Shown here: positions 18,240-30,967 of the stretch, one piece after another
Numbering within the stretch: position 1 is the stretch's first letter
How the letters are laid out: every line of letters begins with the position of its first letter
Assembly (NCBI GenBank): GCA_907163375.1
Contig: CAJQUW010007080.1
Location: 62,001 to 126,000, forward strand
Source of the DNA: Prostheceraeus crozeri
Lineage: Eukaryota; Platyhelminthes; Polycladida; Euryleptidae
Direction of reading: 5' to 3'
DNA length: 64,000 bases
Position numbers and translations under genes: made by a program
Notes under the pieces: generated by a model
Database searches by the model: none
The model's input: only the letters and a program-made list of their open reading frames with translations
What the model was told of the DNA's origin: nothing

Positions 18240-19980
18240 ATACAGTGATTATTGCTGACTCATTCTACCTGTGTCAGAGCAAGTATGGAGAGAAAACTAT
18301 TTTAAGGACACAACAATTAAAGATCACTTTCAATTCTGTCAGCTACTTAATTCCGGGCAGTTAATTTGTAAACAATGAGAATGTAATTCCATGAAAGTCT
18401 CGGCAACATCACAAAATAGTCGATGCACTTCTGATGTTTAGAAAATTTGAGGTTTTTGAATCGAAATCTCAATTCCCTCAGAATTGCGGAATCTCATAGT
18501 GAATTCCTAATGCAGGAGTTGCATTGCCTAATACGATGTCGCTAGACAATGCGCCGAATGCGCTCCCTCAAATGATTGTAGGATAATGGCTTGAAATCGT
18601 CGTTTATAAAGGCAGGTCGGTCACCCAGATGTCACCTCCAGCAGCGTTCTCCTCCAGTTCTCCGGTACTTTATTTAAGTCAAATGAGCATTTAATTTGAA
18701 GCATCATCGCTTATGCACGTAATAAAAGAAAGACCCTACTTTCTATATTTGAAGGATTTAACAGCTTATCCACAGAACTATCTATAGCGTGACACAACTT
18801 ATTTTTCGACCCTGTACTAACAAGTGGTTCAGCATGACTTTTTCAAAGTTTCGGTGCACCGGTGTGAACAGGAGTGACCAGCGCACAGCCTTGGTATCTA
18901 TTTATGTTAGAAGGTGAAGTGGAACCAGTCACTGGAATGCCGGAACAGCAAAGTTCCGATCCCCTACACATGACTCCGCACGCAACAACACTGCTCGATC
19001 ATTCTTTCTTTTAAGTCAGAAATACAGGCATCCGAAGATCCCGGTGTCCATTTCGTCTCTCGAAGTAAGTGCTAGTAAGTGGTGCTAGACGACAACTAAT
19101 ACGCCGATAGCAGTGAATTCAATCTCGAGATCTCCAGCTCAAGATCTTCCAAATGTCGAGATTACAAGTAGGCCTGTATCAGATTCGTGTCTCTGTTTGT
19201 AATTGAAATTGCAATTTATCAACAATTCAATGAATGTAGGCAAGCGACATAAAAAATGAGGAACTACATAAACGCCTTCATGATCGTTGTCAATTATCAG
19301 ACGTAGCTGTCCACAATTTCACAAGTATCTTGAACATATACTTCATTTCGCATCTGTGCATAGTTAAGCATCTATACATCATTTAGTCATCCTGCTGCCT
19401 ACATCTGTGATGATTGCCATCCATGTACAGTATGCCAGACAACACAGCAGTAGCAATGGCATGAAAACATGCCAATTTCAATACAACACAAGAGTGGACT
19501 AGACTTTAAAGTGCAGTCAATCTATAAGGTAAAGGCAATATACTAAAATGAAAATGATAAATGCCAGTGAATAAATCAAAAGGAAATTTCACGAAGTATG
19601 ACAAATTGCTTACTTGAAGGTTCCTTGATTACGAGTTCTATCGCTACACTACAACGTGTGGTGAATACTTTTTCAATTTGGTCAAATTTGTTCTAACGTT
19701 GACGGTCGAATGGTCTTTAGTTTTTACCATAACAACCCTTTCTTCTGTCTGCAGTACATTGTCATAACTATGATTTTCATTTAAAGCAATATAAACACTT
19801 TTCAATTCTATTCTATTCTACATGCATTCTATTTGAAAATTGATACCAGACCTGTCATCTGCGGACTAAGGTTCCCTGCTGTGATTTAGTAGGAAGATTG
19901 AAGTGTTTGAGATTAAGATGAAATCTTAATCTCTTTAAAATAGATGATTCCCATGATTCCTGAGCGCTCAGACCTGTTCG
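18240..19980. other. Spacer between duplication copies
   Basis: Unique DNA without a recognisable gene. A repeat segment at about 19075-19215 (AATCTCGAGATCTCCAGC, then ATTACAAGTAGGCCTGTATC) recurs at about 33640-33800. Confidence 0.6.
19075..19215 (+). repeat. Dispersed repeat with CTCGAGATCTC words (second copy 33640-33800)
   Basis: Both copies have AGTGAATTYAATCTCGA near the start, CTCGAGATCTC-like words in the middle, and GATATTACAAGCAGGCCTAT or a close variant at the end. The copy at 33640 is longer. Type unknown; possibly a decayed non-autonomous transposon. Confidence 0.5.
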
Positions 19981-20228
19981 AGTGGAGCCCTGCACATCTG
20001 TCACGTACAGACACTAAATTTAAATGTCGACAGAAAATAAAATATGCGATGAGAATTGTAGTTAAAGCAGAGAAAACATCCGTTATCGTGATCTGACGCT
20101 TGAATAATAACCAGCGATTCCAAGCATGATGACTAGCATTGCAAAACAAAATCCACATCCTTAAAAGTTTGACTCTCAAACTCATAGATCTTACACAACT
20201 TTGAAAGATTTGATTTCAATCGAACGAG

Positions 20229-20375
20229 AGTCTTACTGGCTCTGTGACCTTGTGGTACAGTGTTCGCTCTGCGTCCGGGAGACGTTCGTTCAAACCTTGG
20301 TCGGGTCAAACATTGAACATTAAAATAGGAACAGTTAAATACACTTGAGGTGTTTACTGCATCTCAGTGAGAAGC
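20229..20375 (+). repeat. tRNA-derived SINE, family 1, copy 4
   Basis: Counterpart of 7690-7835. Box A region CCTTGTGGTACAGTG is closer to a tRNA than in copy A; box B region is GTTCAAACCTTGG. Confidence 0.7.
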
Positions 20376-21289
20376 GGCCATCATGAAATTCGGCTACCCG
20401 GTCCCGAAAAAATGTAGTTCGAAAACATGCAATTCATTTCCGCAATCACAATCGTGTAAAGCAGTTCATGAGCACTTGAAAAAATATAGAATGCCAAATA
20501 ATCCATCGAGTTAATGAAAAGAAAAATTGACATTTATTGATATTTTTCTTGTTTTCTAGAATTTTCACTTATATTTTATGTCACTCAAGAAAACTGCATA
20601 CGGCTTCAGAGTGTACTAGATCCAACTGCAATTCATTAACAAGCGGAAGTTCTCAACATAAATGAATGAGCAGTTTGACAATATTAAAATCATGTTATAT
20701 GTTTGAGGCAAGATTCTCATATAATAAACTTTCACCAACATGGGGTCGAGCTCAAAACTTGCTTTACTGTACATCTAGGGCTAAACGAATTTATGATCTT
20801 GTTTGCCTCTTCTATTATCTTCAGACATTGCGCATGAACTGGGATAAACGAGGATATCATGGTGTTGTCTGTCATGCTTCTGTGCATTCTTTGTGATGTC
20901 TACAAAAGAAGCTGATATTAGCGTAAAACAGCGATAACCAACCGAAATGGATCAGCATCCCTTCTCGGTGGTCACAGGTCATTAATCACATCTTATTGCA
21001 CTCTCTCTCTCTCTCTATTGCTCTAACTGTTCATATACCTAGATCTGTGTCAGATACTCTGAGTGCTCCAACGTAAGAGGGGAATCTAAACAACGCGCAC
21101 TTCAATGCTGACACACTACTTACGTATCTCCATACTACTTACTACACACGTAAGCAGCAGATGCATGAGTATTCTCCAACTTCATCTCGAACCTATGAGA
21201 ACAACCAAAATATAATCTTCGATGTAAATATGGGAGGACAGAGCGTAATGTGATACCTGAGATTTGTGTTTTTCATGCTTCACAAGCAA

Positions 21290-21520
21290 TGGAATGGCAC
21301 GTACAGATCTCAAAATCAGCTATCCCAGTAGCCAGACAACTGAATAGGTCCATAATGAGAGTAAAACTGAATTTGTAATTTGTGAGAAGCAGCAAACGCC
21401 TCAAATGTATTTGACTGTACCTATTTTGAAGTCCAAGAATTGACCCGACCAAGGTTTGAGCCAAGGTCTCCGGACGCAGAGAGAACACTGCACCACAAGG
21501 CCACAGCGCCAGAGAGCATT
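21290..21520 (-). repeat. tRNA-derived SINE, family 1, copy 5
   Basis: Counterpart of 9340-9580 on the minus strand, lying left of the Tc/mariner-like element as in copy A. Confidence 0.75.
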
Positions 21521-21775
21521 TGCGCTCGATTGAAGCAAAATCTTTCAGTTTTTCAAGGATGTGGATTTTGTTTTGAAATGATAGCTATCATGAGTGGAAC
21601 CGGCGACGGCCCAGCGCCGGCTCTTCACGCGCGCATTTTTGCGTATGATTGCAAAAAATCATTTCAACTGTTTTTTACGTATGAGGAGATACAGGGTGCG
21701 GCATTAAACTTGTGACCAAATTTCAATGTAACATAACTTTCTAATTGTCCAAAAGAAATTAACAAATAAGGTATC

Positions 21776-22250
21776 CACGGTGCGTTTTTAATTCGAAAAA
21801 GTGAGAAAAAAATGACCATCCAATCTGTTGCCATTTTTTACTAAAGTAGCAATATCTGATCATTTTAAGACAAAAACGAAAATCTTTTACCGGTGTCTTT
21901 CTGAAATAAATGCAAATAATGCTTTTTATATTACTTATAAAACTATTTTTGTACAAATGTTAAAAATTAGTGAGTTCTATTCAATATAAACCCCTATTTT
22001 GGCTCATACGATGAATATTTATTCAGTTCTGCATTATGGAGTGTGCTTAAGCAACCTAACTCATTAAAAAGATCAAATAATTCCTCTTCATACTGCTTAT
22101 ATGGTGTTGAATAATTTATTTGTATGCGAATTGTACTACAATAGTGCTAATTTCATCTGCTAAAGTATTCTAGTGCACTTCTGTGCAGCAATCAGTCTTA
22201 TTGTATCGTTGGTGACCCTTCTATTGCCAATTCACTTATCACTGAAAGCT
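21776..22250. repeat. Left terminal inverted repeat of the Chapaev-like element
   Basis: 475 bp, pairs with 24931-25405; ends inward at CACTTATCACTGAAAGCT. I see only about five differences between the two ends. Confidence 0.9.
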
Positions 22251-22368
22251 AAAACGTAATCCACAAATCAAAAATGTACTTCATTATCTGAAAAATGCCA
22301 GATAAACGGGCTCACGTGTAACAATGAAATTCACACATGCAAAATAACAACCATGAGAAAAACATTTC

Positions 22369-24441
22369 CTAAATATGCTGGCTGTTGTATTCACGAACAG
22401 CGCGTAATAGGGCAGATGGATAGTCAGGATGATCACGTGAGAGCTTGTACTTCGACCAAGTTGACTTGAAGTCACTATGGACAGCTTCCAAGGACTGCTC
22501 TAACGAACGGCCGAGCGACGAATTATTTCTTCGGCAATACTCCTCCACATGGTAAAACACACAATGTGCCTTGGGTGTCACTGGTATCCCCAAGTCCAAG
22601 TAGCTCTCTTTGAAATCGTGGATGTACTTTGCGAAACAGTCTACATTTAACTCCGCCCAAAAGCAAGTGGACCAACTTGATTGAAATCGCGCAGAGTTTT
22701 GACGAATTTCAAAACTTGAAGCGGACACAGACTGAAAGTGGTCAACATTCTTCAGCAACTTGCGGCAGCTGTTGCCGTCAAACGGTGGTACGCCTGTCTC
22801 TCCACATGGCATGTCTCAGCCCAGTGACGTACTCCTGCCCACTCTTGCTCGATAGCCTTGTATAGATGATTCACAACGCCCAACATCAGGTAGAGCTCAG
22901 GTGGTGGATAAATATCGATGATCAATGTCTGAAACTCACCTTTGACAAGGGATGTATGGACGCAGTTTTCCTAATGCTTGGCTGAGCTGGGGACAGCGCC
23001 TGCTGCCTGCCACATCCAATATTGATCGACAACCCTGCCAAGAGTTCTCAAAGTGCCATTGTTAGACAAGTTCGCTTTGTCGACGGTGCACCAGCAGCAA
23101 GGATACGACGAACTGTGAGCATTCAACCCGAATATGACGTTACCGAGCTTCAAGTCTGCTGACACGATCATCTTGTCGCAGAGAACGTCCTTTAATTTCA
23201 AGAGCACTCACAGCTGAAGTATGTTCCTGTATGTTTCATAAACAATTGGAACAATGGCGATCAAGAATAAGTTTTTCACGCTTGTCTCTTTGCAGTTCTT
23301 CGATGCTCCTTGCACGTAGGGCATACGTCGACGCTTTTGAAGCAACGAGTCGCTGCTGAGTACCGTGAGGCATACCTTCAAGAAGCCACCTCCACCGTCA
23401 ATACCAAATCTTGACGGTCAAATCATCGGCTGGGATGTTCCGTTCTTCTTGTATACGGTGGAGTAGTCCGTTCAAATCACAGCAATACATCGTTGGTTGT
23501 TGTTGGATAGATCCATCTTTGTCCTTGAAGTCCGTTGTCGTCGCCACATTGAAGTACTCGTCAAGAAGATGATTCCGCTGTCTCAATTTCGATTTCAAGT
23601 CGGACTCGACAGCTCCTCTCCGGCGAGAAGAACTTCGGATGTGATGTGCAATAGCTAAAGTCTTGTTTGTGGACAAGTTTAAGTCCACTTGCATCATGGA
23701 CATGCCATGTGCAGAAATCAGTTGCGGTGACGTAGACTGGATTGCCGCCGCACCAGCTACTTCTACAGGACGGCCACCGGTAGACAGTCTTACAGACGTC
23801 TTTGGAGATTCCAGCTTATCTTTGATAACTCTCGAGGCAACTTGCTCCTTGGTATTTTGATGGCTGTTATCGATTAAGCGTTGGATGTTTTTCTGCCTAG
23901 ATGTTTCAAGGCACTTGTGTTGAACACCTTTTGCAACAGTTGGGAGACATTTGGAGCGTAGACTCACAGTAGCCTGATGTTCCACATTCTCCGGCAACTC
24001 ACTCAATGATGGCCGTCCGCGACGATTTTTCGTAGATAATGTAGACGACGGATTGATGCTTGCAGAAGCAAGGTTGCACAAAGCACATGGACAAGTCGAA
24101 TTCGAACGGGTCGATGGAGGTGCGCCGGCCATTACGGAGAGATCGTCGACAGCTAGGCGACGTTTGAAATTACCACGACCGTAGTTCAAAACAACAACTC
24201 GACACGTTGAGCAGATAGCATTTGGTAAGCGATTATCTTCTACATCGTATTGCATGATGTGCTCGTTGATAATCTCACTATGTTTGCTGTTGATAAGGCG
24301 CATGTCTTTAGATTTACCGAGGCAAAGAAGACAGAGTCTGGCGATTTTGATCATGCGATGTGGCAGAGTTCGGCATTCCTCAACGATGCGATGAAAGCAA
24401 AGGATGAAAGAATGACAATCAGTTGAACAGTTTTGCATCAA
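22369..24441 (-). pseudogene. Chapaev-like transposase, disrupted
   Basis: The N-terminal frame (24441-23398, 347 residues) carries paired cysteines CLLC, CSTC and CPCALC, a zinc-binding N-terminus as in Chapaev/RAG1-related proteins. A one-base shift near 23400 leads into GIDGGGGFLKVCL, which contains the likely first catalytic Asp. A TGA at 23208-23210 interrupts before SADLKLGNVIFGL (second Asp) and YPCCWC (C-x2-C). A TAG at 22971-22973 and another frame change near 22800 precede the C-terminal frame (22812-22369), with NSCRKLLKNVD, TPKAHCVFYH (H-x4-H) and SLEAVHSDF (likely catalytic Glu), ending YNSQHI. About four breaks in total, so this copy is not autonomous. Confidence 0.75.
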
Positions 24442-24930
24442 GATCGATTGCGAGCACTGAATTTAGCTAATATTATGTTTACACGTCACCACAGAAGATC
24501 GAAGATTGAAAACGATTGATATGTCTATGAATCGAGATGAACGATTCGTATGCATAAGTTTCATAGATATCTACGTCAGACAATTTCAAAAACACAACCA
24601 CTGATCTGACACAATCAATCTTCATAAGGCGTCATTGAAAGATGAATGAGGACTTTATTCGAGATTTGCTCACATGTATCTTTGATTTAAATGCATATCT
24701 GTGGTACGATTCCATGTAATTCGAGTCTTTGGAAGCTATGTAATGTCCTAAAAACAGTACTTTAAACAAAAAACAGTACTTTAAATGATAATGTACACTT
24801 ACGGCATTTAAATTATGATACATCACAGATATCTGACTTTACACTTGGAAAGTCCTCGTTCATCGACTTAATATACTCGTCTCCTTCGGAGACTCGTTGA
24901 TTTTTCTAATGAGTTAGGTTTCTGAAACAC

Positions 24931-25405
24931 AGCTTTCAATGATAAGTGAATTGGCAATAGAAGGGTCACCAACGATACAATAAGACTGATTGCTGCACAG
25001 AAGTGCACTAAAATACTTTATCAGATGAAATTAGCACTATTGTAGTACAATTCGCATACAAATAAATTATTCAACACCATATAAGCAGTATGAAGAGGAA
25101 TTATTTGATCTTTTTAATGAGTTAGGTTGCTTAAGCACACTCCATAATGCAGAATTGAATAAATATTCATCGTATGAGCCAAAATAGGGGTTTATATTGA
25201 ATAGAACTCACTAATTTTTAACATTTGTACAAAAATAGTTTTATAAGTAATATAAAAAGCATTATTTGCATTTATTTCAGAAAGACACCGGTAAAGGATT
25301 TTCGTTTTTGTCTTAAAATGATCAGATATTGCTACTTTAGTAAAAAATGGCAACAGATTGGATGGTCATTTTTTTCTCACTTTTTCGAATTAAAAACGCA
25401 CCGTG
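24931..25405. repeat. Right terminal inverted repeat of the Chapaev-like element
   Basis: Inverse of 21776-22250, running from AGCTTTCAATGATAAGTG to ACGCACCGTG. Confidence 0.9.
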
Positions 25406-27160
25406 TCTCATTTTGATGCCAATACGTTACCGGAATCAGCATTGCAATGATTGCATTTGAGGATGAGAGTTCAATATGCACACAAAGCAGAATAGCTCGA
25501 AATCAAAAAAAAACTAGATGAAAAGAACAACGAATGAATGGAAAAGCTGCTCTGTCGAAGTCTTTCTGCTGCAGATGATCACACAACATCAATTGGGTGA
25601 TGACTGGATCAACCTTCAGGAATCACGCCTTCTAACGCCGGAACGCCAAAACATTTTGTGTTTTCCTGTTGTATCTATTCCAAAGTCTTCACATCTCTTC
25701 CACATTTCGTCTAAGTTAAACCTCAATCATTTTCATTTAGAAATATGTCCTCACATTTACTTTTGACCATTAGACTTCATTCAATGTGTTCATGATCGGA
25801 TGCAAGTGATGTAGGCATTCTACGCATCGTTTTAAACTCTCTTTCTCTCTACATGCAGTTGTGACATTTTTCAGTGACAAAATTGAACAAACATTTCAAG
25901 CTATGGGCCCGAATGTAATTACTTCTCATTGCAAATTTGAAATTCGGCTTTGCAGATAGTTCATAGATATGCAAGTTATATTGTTTTCTGATGAAAGCCA
26001 CATGATTCCCTGGGCATAAATTTTCATATGAAAAATATCTTCCTTAAAAATGCTTGATTTAACACATCGATCTCTTGACGTACAACAACTACTCTCTCAG
26101 TATTGCATGATTGAAATGAAATGTTTTTGGTCATTTGTAACGATGGTGAAATATTTCTCCATGATGATTATCATTTCAATGAAGACTTGGAAGCAGTAAA
26201 TGAAAATGTTTGAGGTTTAACTTGGAAGAGATGTGGAGACTTTGGAAGAAATAAAACTTAAATGGCGTTTTGTTGCAAGACATTTCTGCTGAAGGTTGAT
26301 CCAGTCATCACCCAATTGATGTTGTATGATCATCTGCAACAGAAAGACTTCGACATGATGATTATCCTTCACGTGAAGAATTGGAAGTGGGCTAGCTTTT
26401 CCATTCAGTTGTTGTTCTTTTCATCTAGTTTCCTGACTTTCGATATCTTCTGCGAAGCATGAACATTACACTCTCATCGTCAAATGCAATCATTGTATTG
26501 CAGTGCTGATTCTGGTAATACAGATGTGTATTGACTTAAAAATGAGACCTTATTTGTTGATTTCTGTTGGACAATTAGAAAGTTCTGCTACATAAAAATT
26601 TGGGCACGTTTTTTATGCCACACCCTGTATAAAGAACTTGTGTAGGGGACATTATGATTTATGTTGATGATATGAGCAGTCTTCAGAATGTCGACATTGC
26701 GCGTTAAGCCTGATTTTACCATAATGATTGCTTTGTACGACTCTTAGAATCGACAATCTCTCATCACTACAATCATGGCTAATTTGTTCTTGAATCATTC
26801 TTATCAATCCAAATATGCATATTTAACTTCACATGTATGGCATAGGCATTCAGCGCCACTCTCGTAAATGTGCATGTGGGTGCAGTACATGAGCATGATA
26901 TGTGGAATTTGTCAATTATCTAAACTACGCACTGACTTATTCCGTCTTGGTAATCCAAAATTACGTATTTAGCTCATATTGCATGTCGTAGGCCAACAGT
27001 GCCACTCCAACAAATGTGTATGCTTGTACATGTACAAGCCAAGAACGTATGGAAAGGAAAAGAAAATTGTTATGCAATGACTTAAATTAAGTAAAGAAAA
27101 TAGAAATAAACTCATCATATAATGTGATATATTCGATGACTCTGATCATAAGATAACGTC

Positions 27161-27472
27161 ATGAAACAAAAGGTCACTTGTCGTTCTTTGAAGGATCCAA
27201 TTCCTGTCGTTGACCGGTCAAACGTCTGTTACAATTTCAAATGCGACTGCGGATGCAGTTATATTGGTTGGACAACGAGATGTCTTGCTATCCTAATCAA
27301 AGAGCACCATCCCAAGTGGGCAGCAACAAGATTGAGAGGCCTTAAAGATCAAAGCAGCTCAATATCAAAGCATCTCTGGGACTGCAATCAATTCTCCGGA
27401 CATAAGATCGAGTCCTATTTCTCTGTCGCTGCATACTGCAAAAATGTACAACATGTCAAGCAAGATCACTGA
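27161..27472 (+). pseudogene. Penelope-type GIY-YIG endonuclease fragment (copy B)
   Basis: 103 residues with CYNFKCDCGCSYIGWTTRCL and the following LIKEHHPKW, then SSSISKHLWDC. This matches the GIY-YIG endonuclease domain that ends Penelope-like element proteins (zinc-finger-like Cys pair, YIG, conserved Arg and EH). No reverse transcriptase accompanies it, so it is a 5'-truncated remnant, flanked by inverted repeats at about 27076-27160 and 27720-27815. Confidence 0.65.
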
Positions 27473-28082
27473 GGTCATTTTATCAAAACGATTCAAGCCC
27501 TCATTATGTATCATGACAGATTATGTTAGTGATTTCCTCCTGCCGTGGACATAGCCCCTTTTCTACTTTCATCTTATCTACGGTATTAATTTTCTGTAGT
27601 CCAATGTCTCGATATCAGTATGTATGTATATTTTTTACTTGCTTAATCTCTTTTCATAGCTATGTAATTTGAATGTCTATAACTTTCAGTGTAAGATTAC
27701 TTTGAATCCTTTTGTATCATGACGTTATCTTATGATCAGAGTCAATGAAAGCGCTTGAGATAATACATAATATTATGAGTGTATTTTTATTTTCTTTACT
27801 TAAAGTCATTGGAAGAAAAGGTTTCTTTAAATTATTGTCATGCAAAACAAATTTGTGCAATCACTCGGATTAAGGCTATGGTCTAAGGCTAATCTATAGC
27901 TTCCCTTGAGTATAGACACAAGAAGACGTTGCATTTTATGTATTTCAGTCTTCCCTCTTGACACAATGCCTCTCCTAAAGTTGAAATGGGCTCATATCGA
28001 CAGATGCTTCATCGACCAAATCGTTTGAACCATTATGTAACCATCTATATACCGGTAGGACAAAATCTAATTTTATGCCAAA

Positions 28083-28238
28083 TTAAACTATCATTCTTGC
28101 TTCTACTGGCCTCAATGAGGGCAGTATGGATGTATCTGCATTATCAAATTCTTCGTCAGAAATTAACTGAATTAGATTACCAATCGGTAGGTCAACCATC
28201 TCGGCTTCAAATTCATCATCATCCCCAGTCCTAGTCAT
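28083..28238 (-). pseudogene. Short acidic coding-like segment (copy B)
   Basis: From the ATG at 28238, 51 codons to a TAA: MTRTGDDDEFEAEMVDLP, then LIQLISDEEFDNAD and a LRPVEARM ending. Copy A lacks about 50 bp of it. Upstream (to 28380) lies the Ser/Ala-rich part seen in copy A. Could be an exon or transposon fragment; family unknown. Confidence 0.3.
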
Positions 28239-28399
28239 CTAATTCTCTGAACCGTTCATGACTGCCTCAACTACGTCATCGAGTATTTCGGATTTGCATT
28301 CTCTCTAGTGGACGCCATGTTGACGATTGGGCAGATGAAGTTGCTGCTTCCATTTCTAAAGAATTCATTCCTCGACTCATGATGAAAGAAAGACAACAA

Positions 28400-30967
28400 T
28401 CCTGGAAGATATTTCACATAATTTGCGTGTAGACATCAATTGCAGCTATGTCAGCTTCTCTGCTGTATGAGCTGAATTATTATATTTATACTACAAAATA
28501 CATTCTTTAACATCTGACTTTATTGTAGCAATCTGCAGCGATATCTGGTGCAAGTCATGCAAAGGAGGCCTTATTTCTTATGTATGCCTACTTCTAAAAC
28601 TAAGATGAATAGTAGGTATTTGAACACAATGTGCATTGTATTTGCTTACCACATCATACGAGGATGCGGTCGTATCTTACTTTACTCTCAGTTCAATTGA
28701 CTTTTAGTGTTTCTTGATGTATACAATGTTCATTAATGTTTCAACAGATATTTGCAATAACATTCCCTAACGCGTGCTGTCGACATATTTCGACACAGAC
28801 ATTCAAACAAATCCTGTGACCTACTAAATGAATTGATGGATTTTATTTTATACTGAATAGACTATTTTGAACTTCCTATTCACGATGCAATCATATGCGA
28901 ATGCAAATGGGTAGTTGTTTTGCCATGAATCGTCATCAAACTTGCCTTCATTTTCATCATGTGGAAACATGTGTGGAGCACTTCTTAGCAGCACAACAAG
29001 ACAGTGTTAGTCGCTAGCAGTGATCGAATAGGCAATCATCACCCTTTGTCATTGACCTGTGATGCAAGTTTCTATCGTCCCTCTTAGATCTCATCAAGTC
29101 TATTGTGTTGTAGAGCGATCAGCAGTGACTGTCGCCTTCACACGGGAAGAGATTTGGTGTAGTGCGGCTGGCTGAGCTGACTGGTGTTTCTCATCAGGCC
29201 TATGTATGTCGACCATTGACGACATTCATTCTACAGCTATTTTCCTACTTAAAAACTTCCTACTTAAAGAGTTACAACATTGCAAGAGCATGAAAGCAAA
29301 ACATAATTTACGTCATGATGATTGGAGCGTTGGCTGTTGATTAAAGATAGGAAATTACAGATAGTTAACGATGACGAGTTACTTTGATAATCAGAGTAAC
29401 TGATGCATCTCATGAGGAAGAGTGTTCTCCGTTTTGGAAGGATAGGATGATGTCAAAGTGCGAATAATTGCATGGTTGCTGATTGAAGATCAAATTGGTT
29501 AGAAATTGATAAGAATCAATAACTGTGCGCTTCATTGGGAACTCTTGCTCATCCGGAGTGCCGACAGACCTAGCGTACCCGTGATATAGAAATCGAGAAA
29601 TCTTATGATTTCCAACAGTCGAAGTTGACCTACTGCCAGCCTTAACAATGAGGTTAATGAGATGCCAGCCAAGCCGGTGCCAGTTTTAGCAGCATTGGCT
29701 GCCGGCCCGGTTGCGACTGCTCGGCTTTGATCACGCCGGCCAAGCCCCGGCCGGTTCCATCCCTGATAGTCATTATGTGGAAAGGTGCAGAGCGGATCCC
29801 GGAGTAGCAGCAACAACTCCAACCCCGAAATGGTAGTCTAATGCCGGAGCCATGCACCACCCTTGGACGCCTTGACATGTTACAATGGAAGTAGGTACAC
29901 ATGGTTGCTCCATTCAGACTAAGATGAGACATAGCCGTTCTGAAGGGAGGAATGCTTCCATTAAGCTTCTTAACGCGCGGTCATCAATCCTTGACATAAT
30001 CCAGGACGTGCAGCTTGGTGATGACCTCGGCATCAGAGGGACATCTTTCAGCTAAAAAGGTGTCTCCCCCAATCAACAACAGAGCAAAGTATGAGGGTCA
30101 GGACGGTCATGAGTCAAGTTGTCGTGACATGTTGGAGGGTACAGTTGCGTTGATCTTCTCTGAAATCTACTTTAAGGACTGCCTCAAAGGAGCCACGATT
30201 TCTGAAATGTTTGTCACATAGTGAACACTAACAGTGTTGCCTTTGAATTTCAAACTGAAACTATTTGAACAATGAATGGCAATTTCATCTCATGTCAGCA
30301 GATACACAGGAAGGCTCACGGACTGGATTGCAGGAATACAGACTGGTAGACAGGTGGAAAATCAAATAGTGAATATATTTGAGAAGCAAGAAGAAAGAAC
30401 TGCAATTTCAATTCACTTGCTAAATTGATGCTTGGTTTATTACAAACTGCTGATTAAATCATCAGTGCCATTTCATTTGATTTCAATTCAGACTTTGCAG
30501 AAATTTGTTAAACGCAAAATCAATGCGTAGACTTGAGATGTGCAATTACTAAAATTAAGTGAAATCTCTGCCTGTATTCATTAAATACTACTTCAAACAC
30601 ACCACTGAAATGTTTTCCAAGTTGGTACGCCTGTGATAATTAACAAGTGCTGCTTTTTGCAATGAAAATCCATCTGTCAACGTTTAGAATGAAAAGATGA
30701 TTCATTTAAGAGATCGAAAGTAAGAAATATTCGAACACAGTTCGAGTTGTTGATCATTTCGAAATAGAACTTTGGAATGATGAAATGCTTCCACTCTCCC
30801 TCTCTAATGACATTTTCATGCGAATGATGATGTTGAGAAATGTTGAAAATGATGTTTTGATTATTCTACTTTCTTATTGAAGGAATGATTCAACTAGAAT
30901 GATCTGAATTTGTTCAATGTGTGAAAATCCTCCATTTCTGATTGTCTTGCATTTGTTATCTCTACAG
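28400..30967. other. Duplicated non-coding DNA (copy B)
   Basis: Counterpart of 14880-17487. No gene identified apart from the G+C-rich block at 29600-29830. About 100 bp near 30020-30230 has been rearranged relative to copy A. Confidence 0.55.

Larger units (their letters stand above)
21776..25405 (-). mobile_element. Chapaev-like (CMC superfamily) DNA transposon, 3,630 bp
   Basis: The element begins CACGGTGCGTTTTTAATTCG and ends in its exact inverse. Terminal inverted repeats are about 475 bp (21776-22250 and 24931-25405) and roughly 99% identical by eye, so it is young. Flanks are TATC (21772-21775) and TCTC (25406-25409), consistent with a 4 bp duplication of TCTC with one substitution; the empty site in copy A reads AAGGTCTCATTTTG. 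Ends starting CAC, a 4 bp duplication, and a transposase with RAG1-like zinc-binding spacing (C-x2-C, H-x4-H) fit Chapaev. The transposase is on the minus strand and is broken. Superfamily is from recall of family traits, not a search. Confidence 0.75.
21692..26627. mobile_element. Tc1/mariner-like element, copy B, split by a later insertion
   Basis: Starts CAGGGTGCGGCATTAAACTT after TA (21690-21691) and ends CACACCCTG before TA (26628-26629). Removing the Chapaev-like element and its 4 bp duplication leaves about 1.30 kb, the same size as the copy at 11287-12599. The order of events is therefore mariner-like insertion, segmental duplication, then Chapaev-like insertion in B. Confidence 0.75.
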
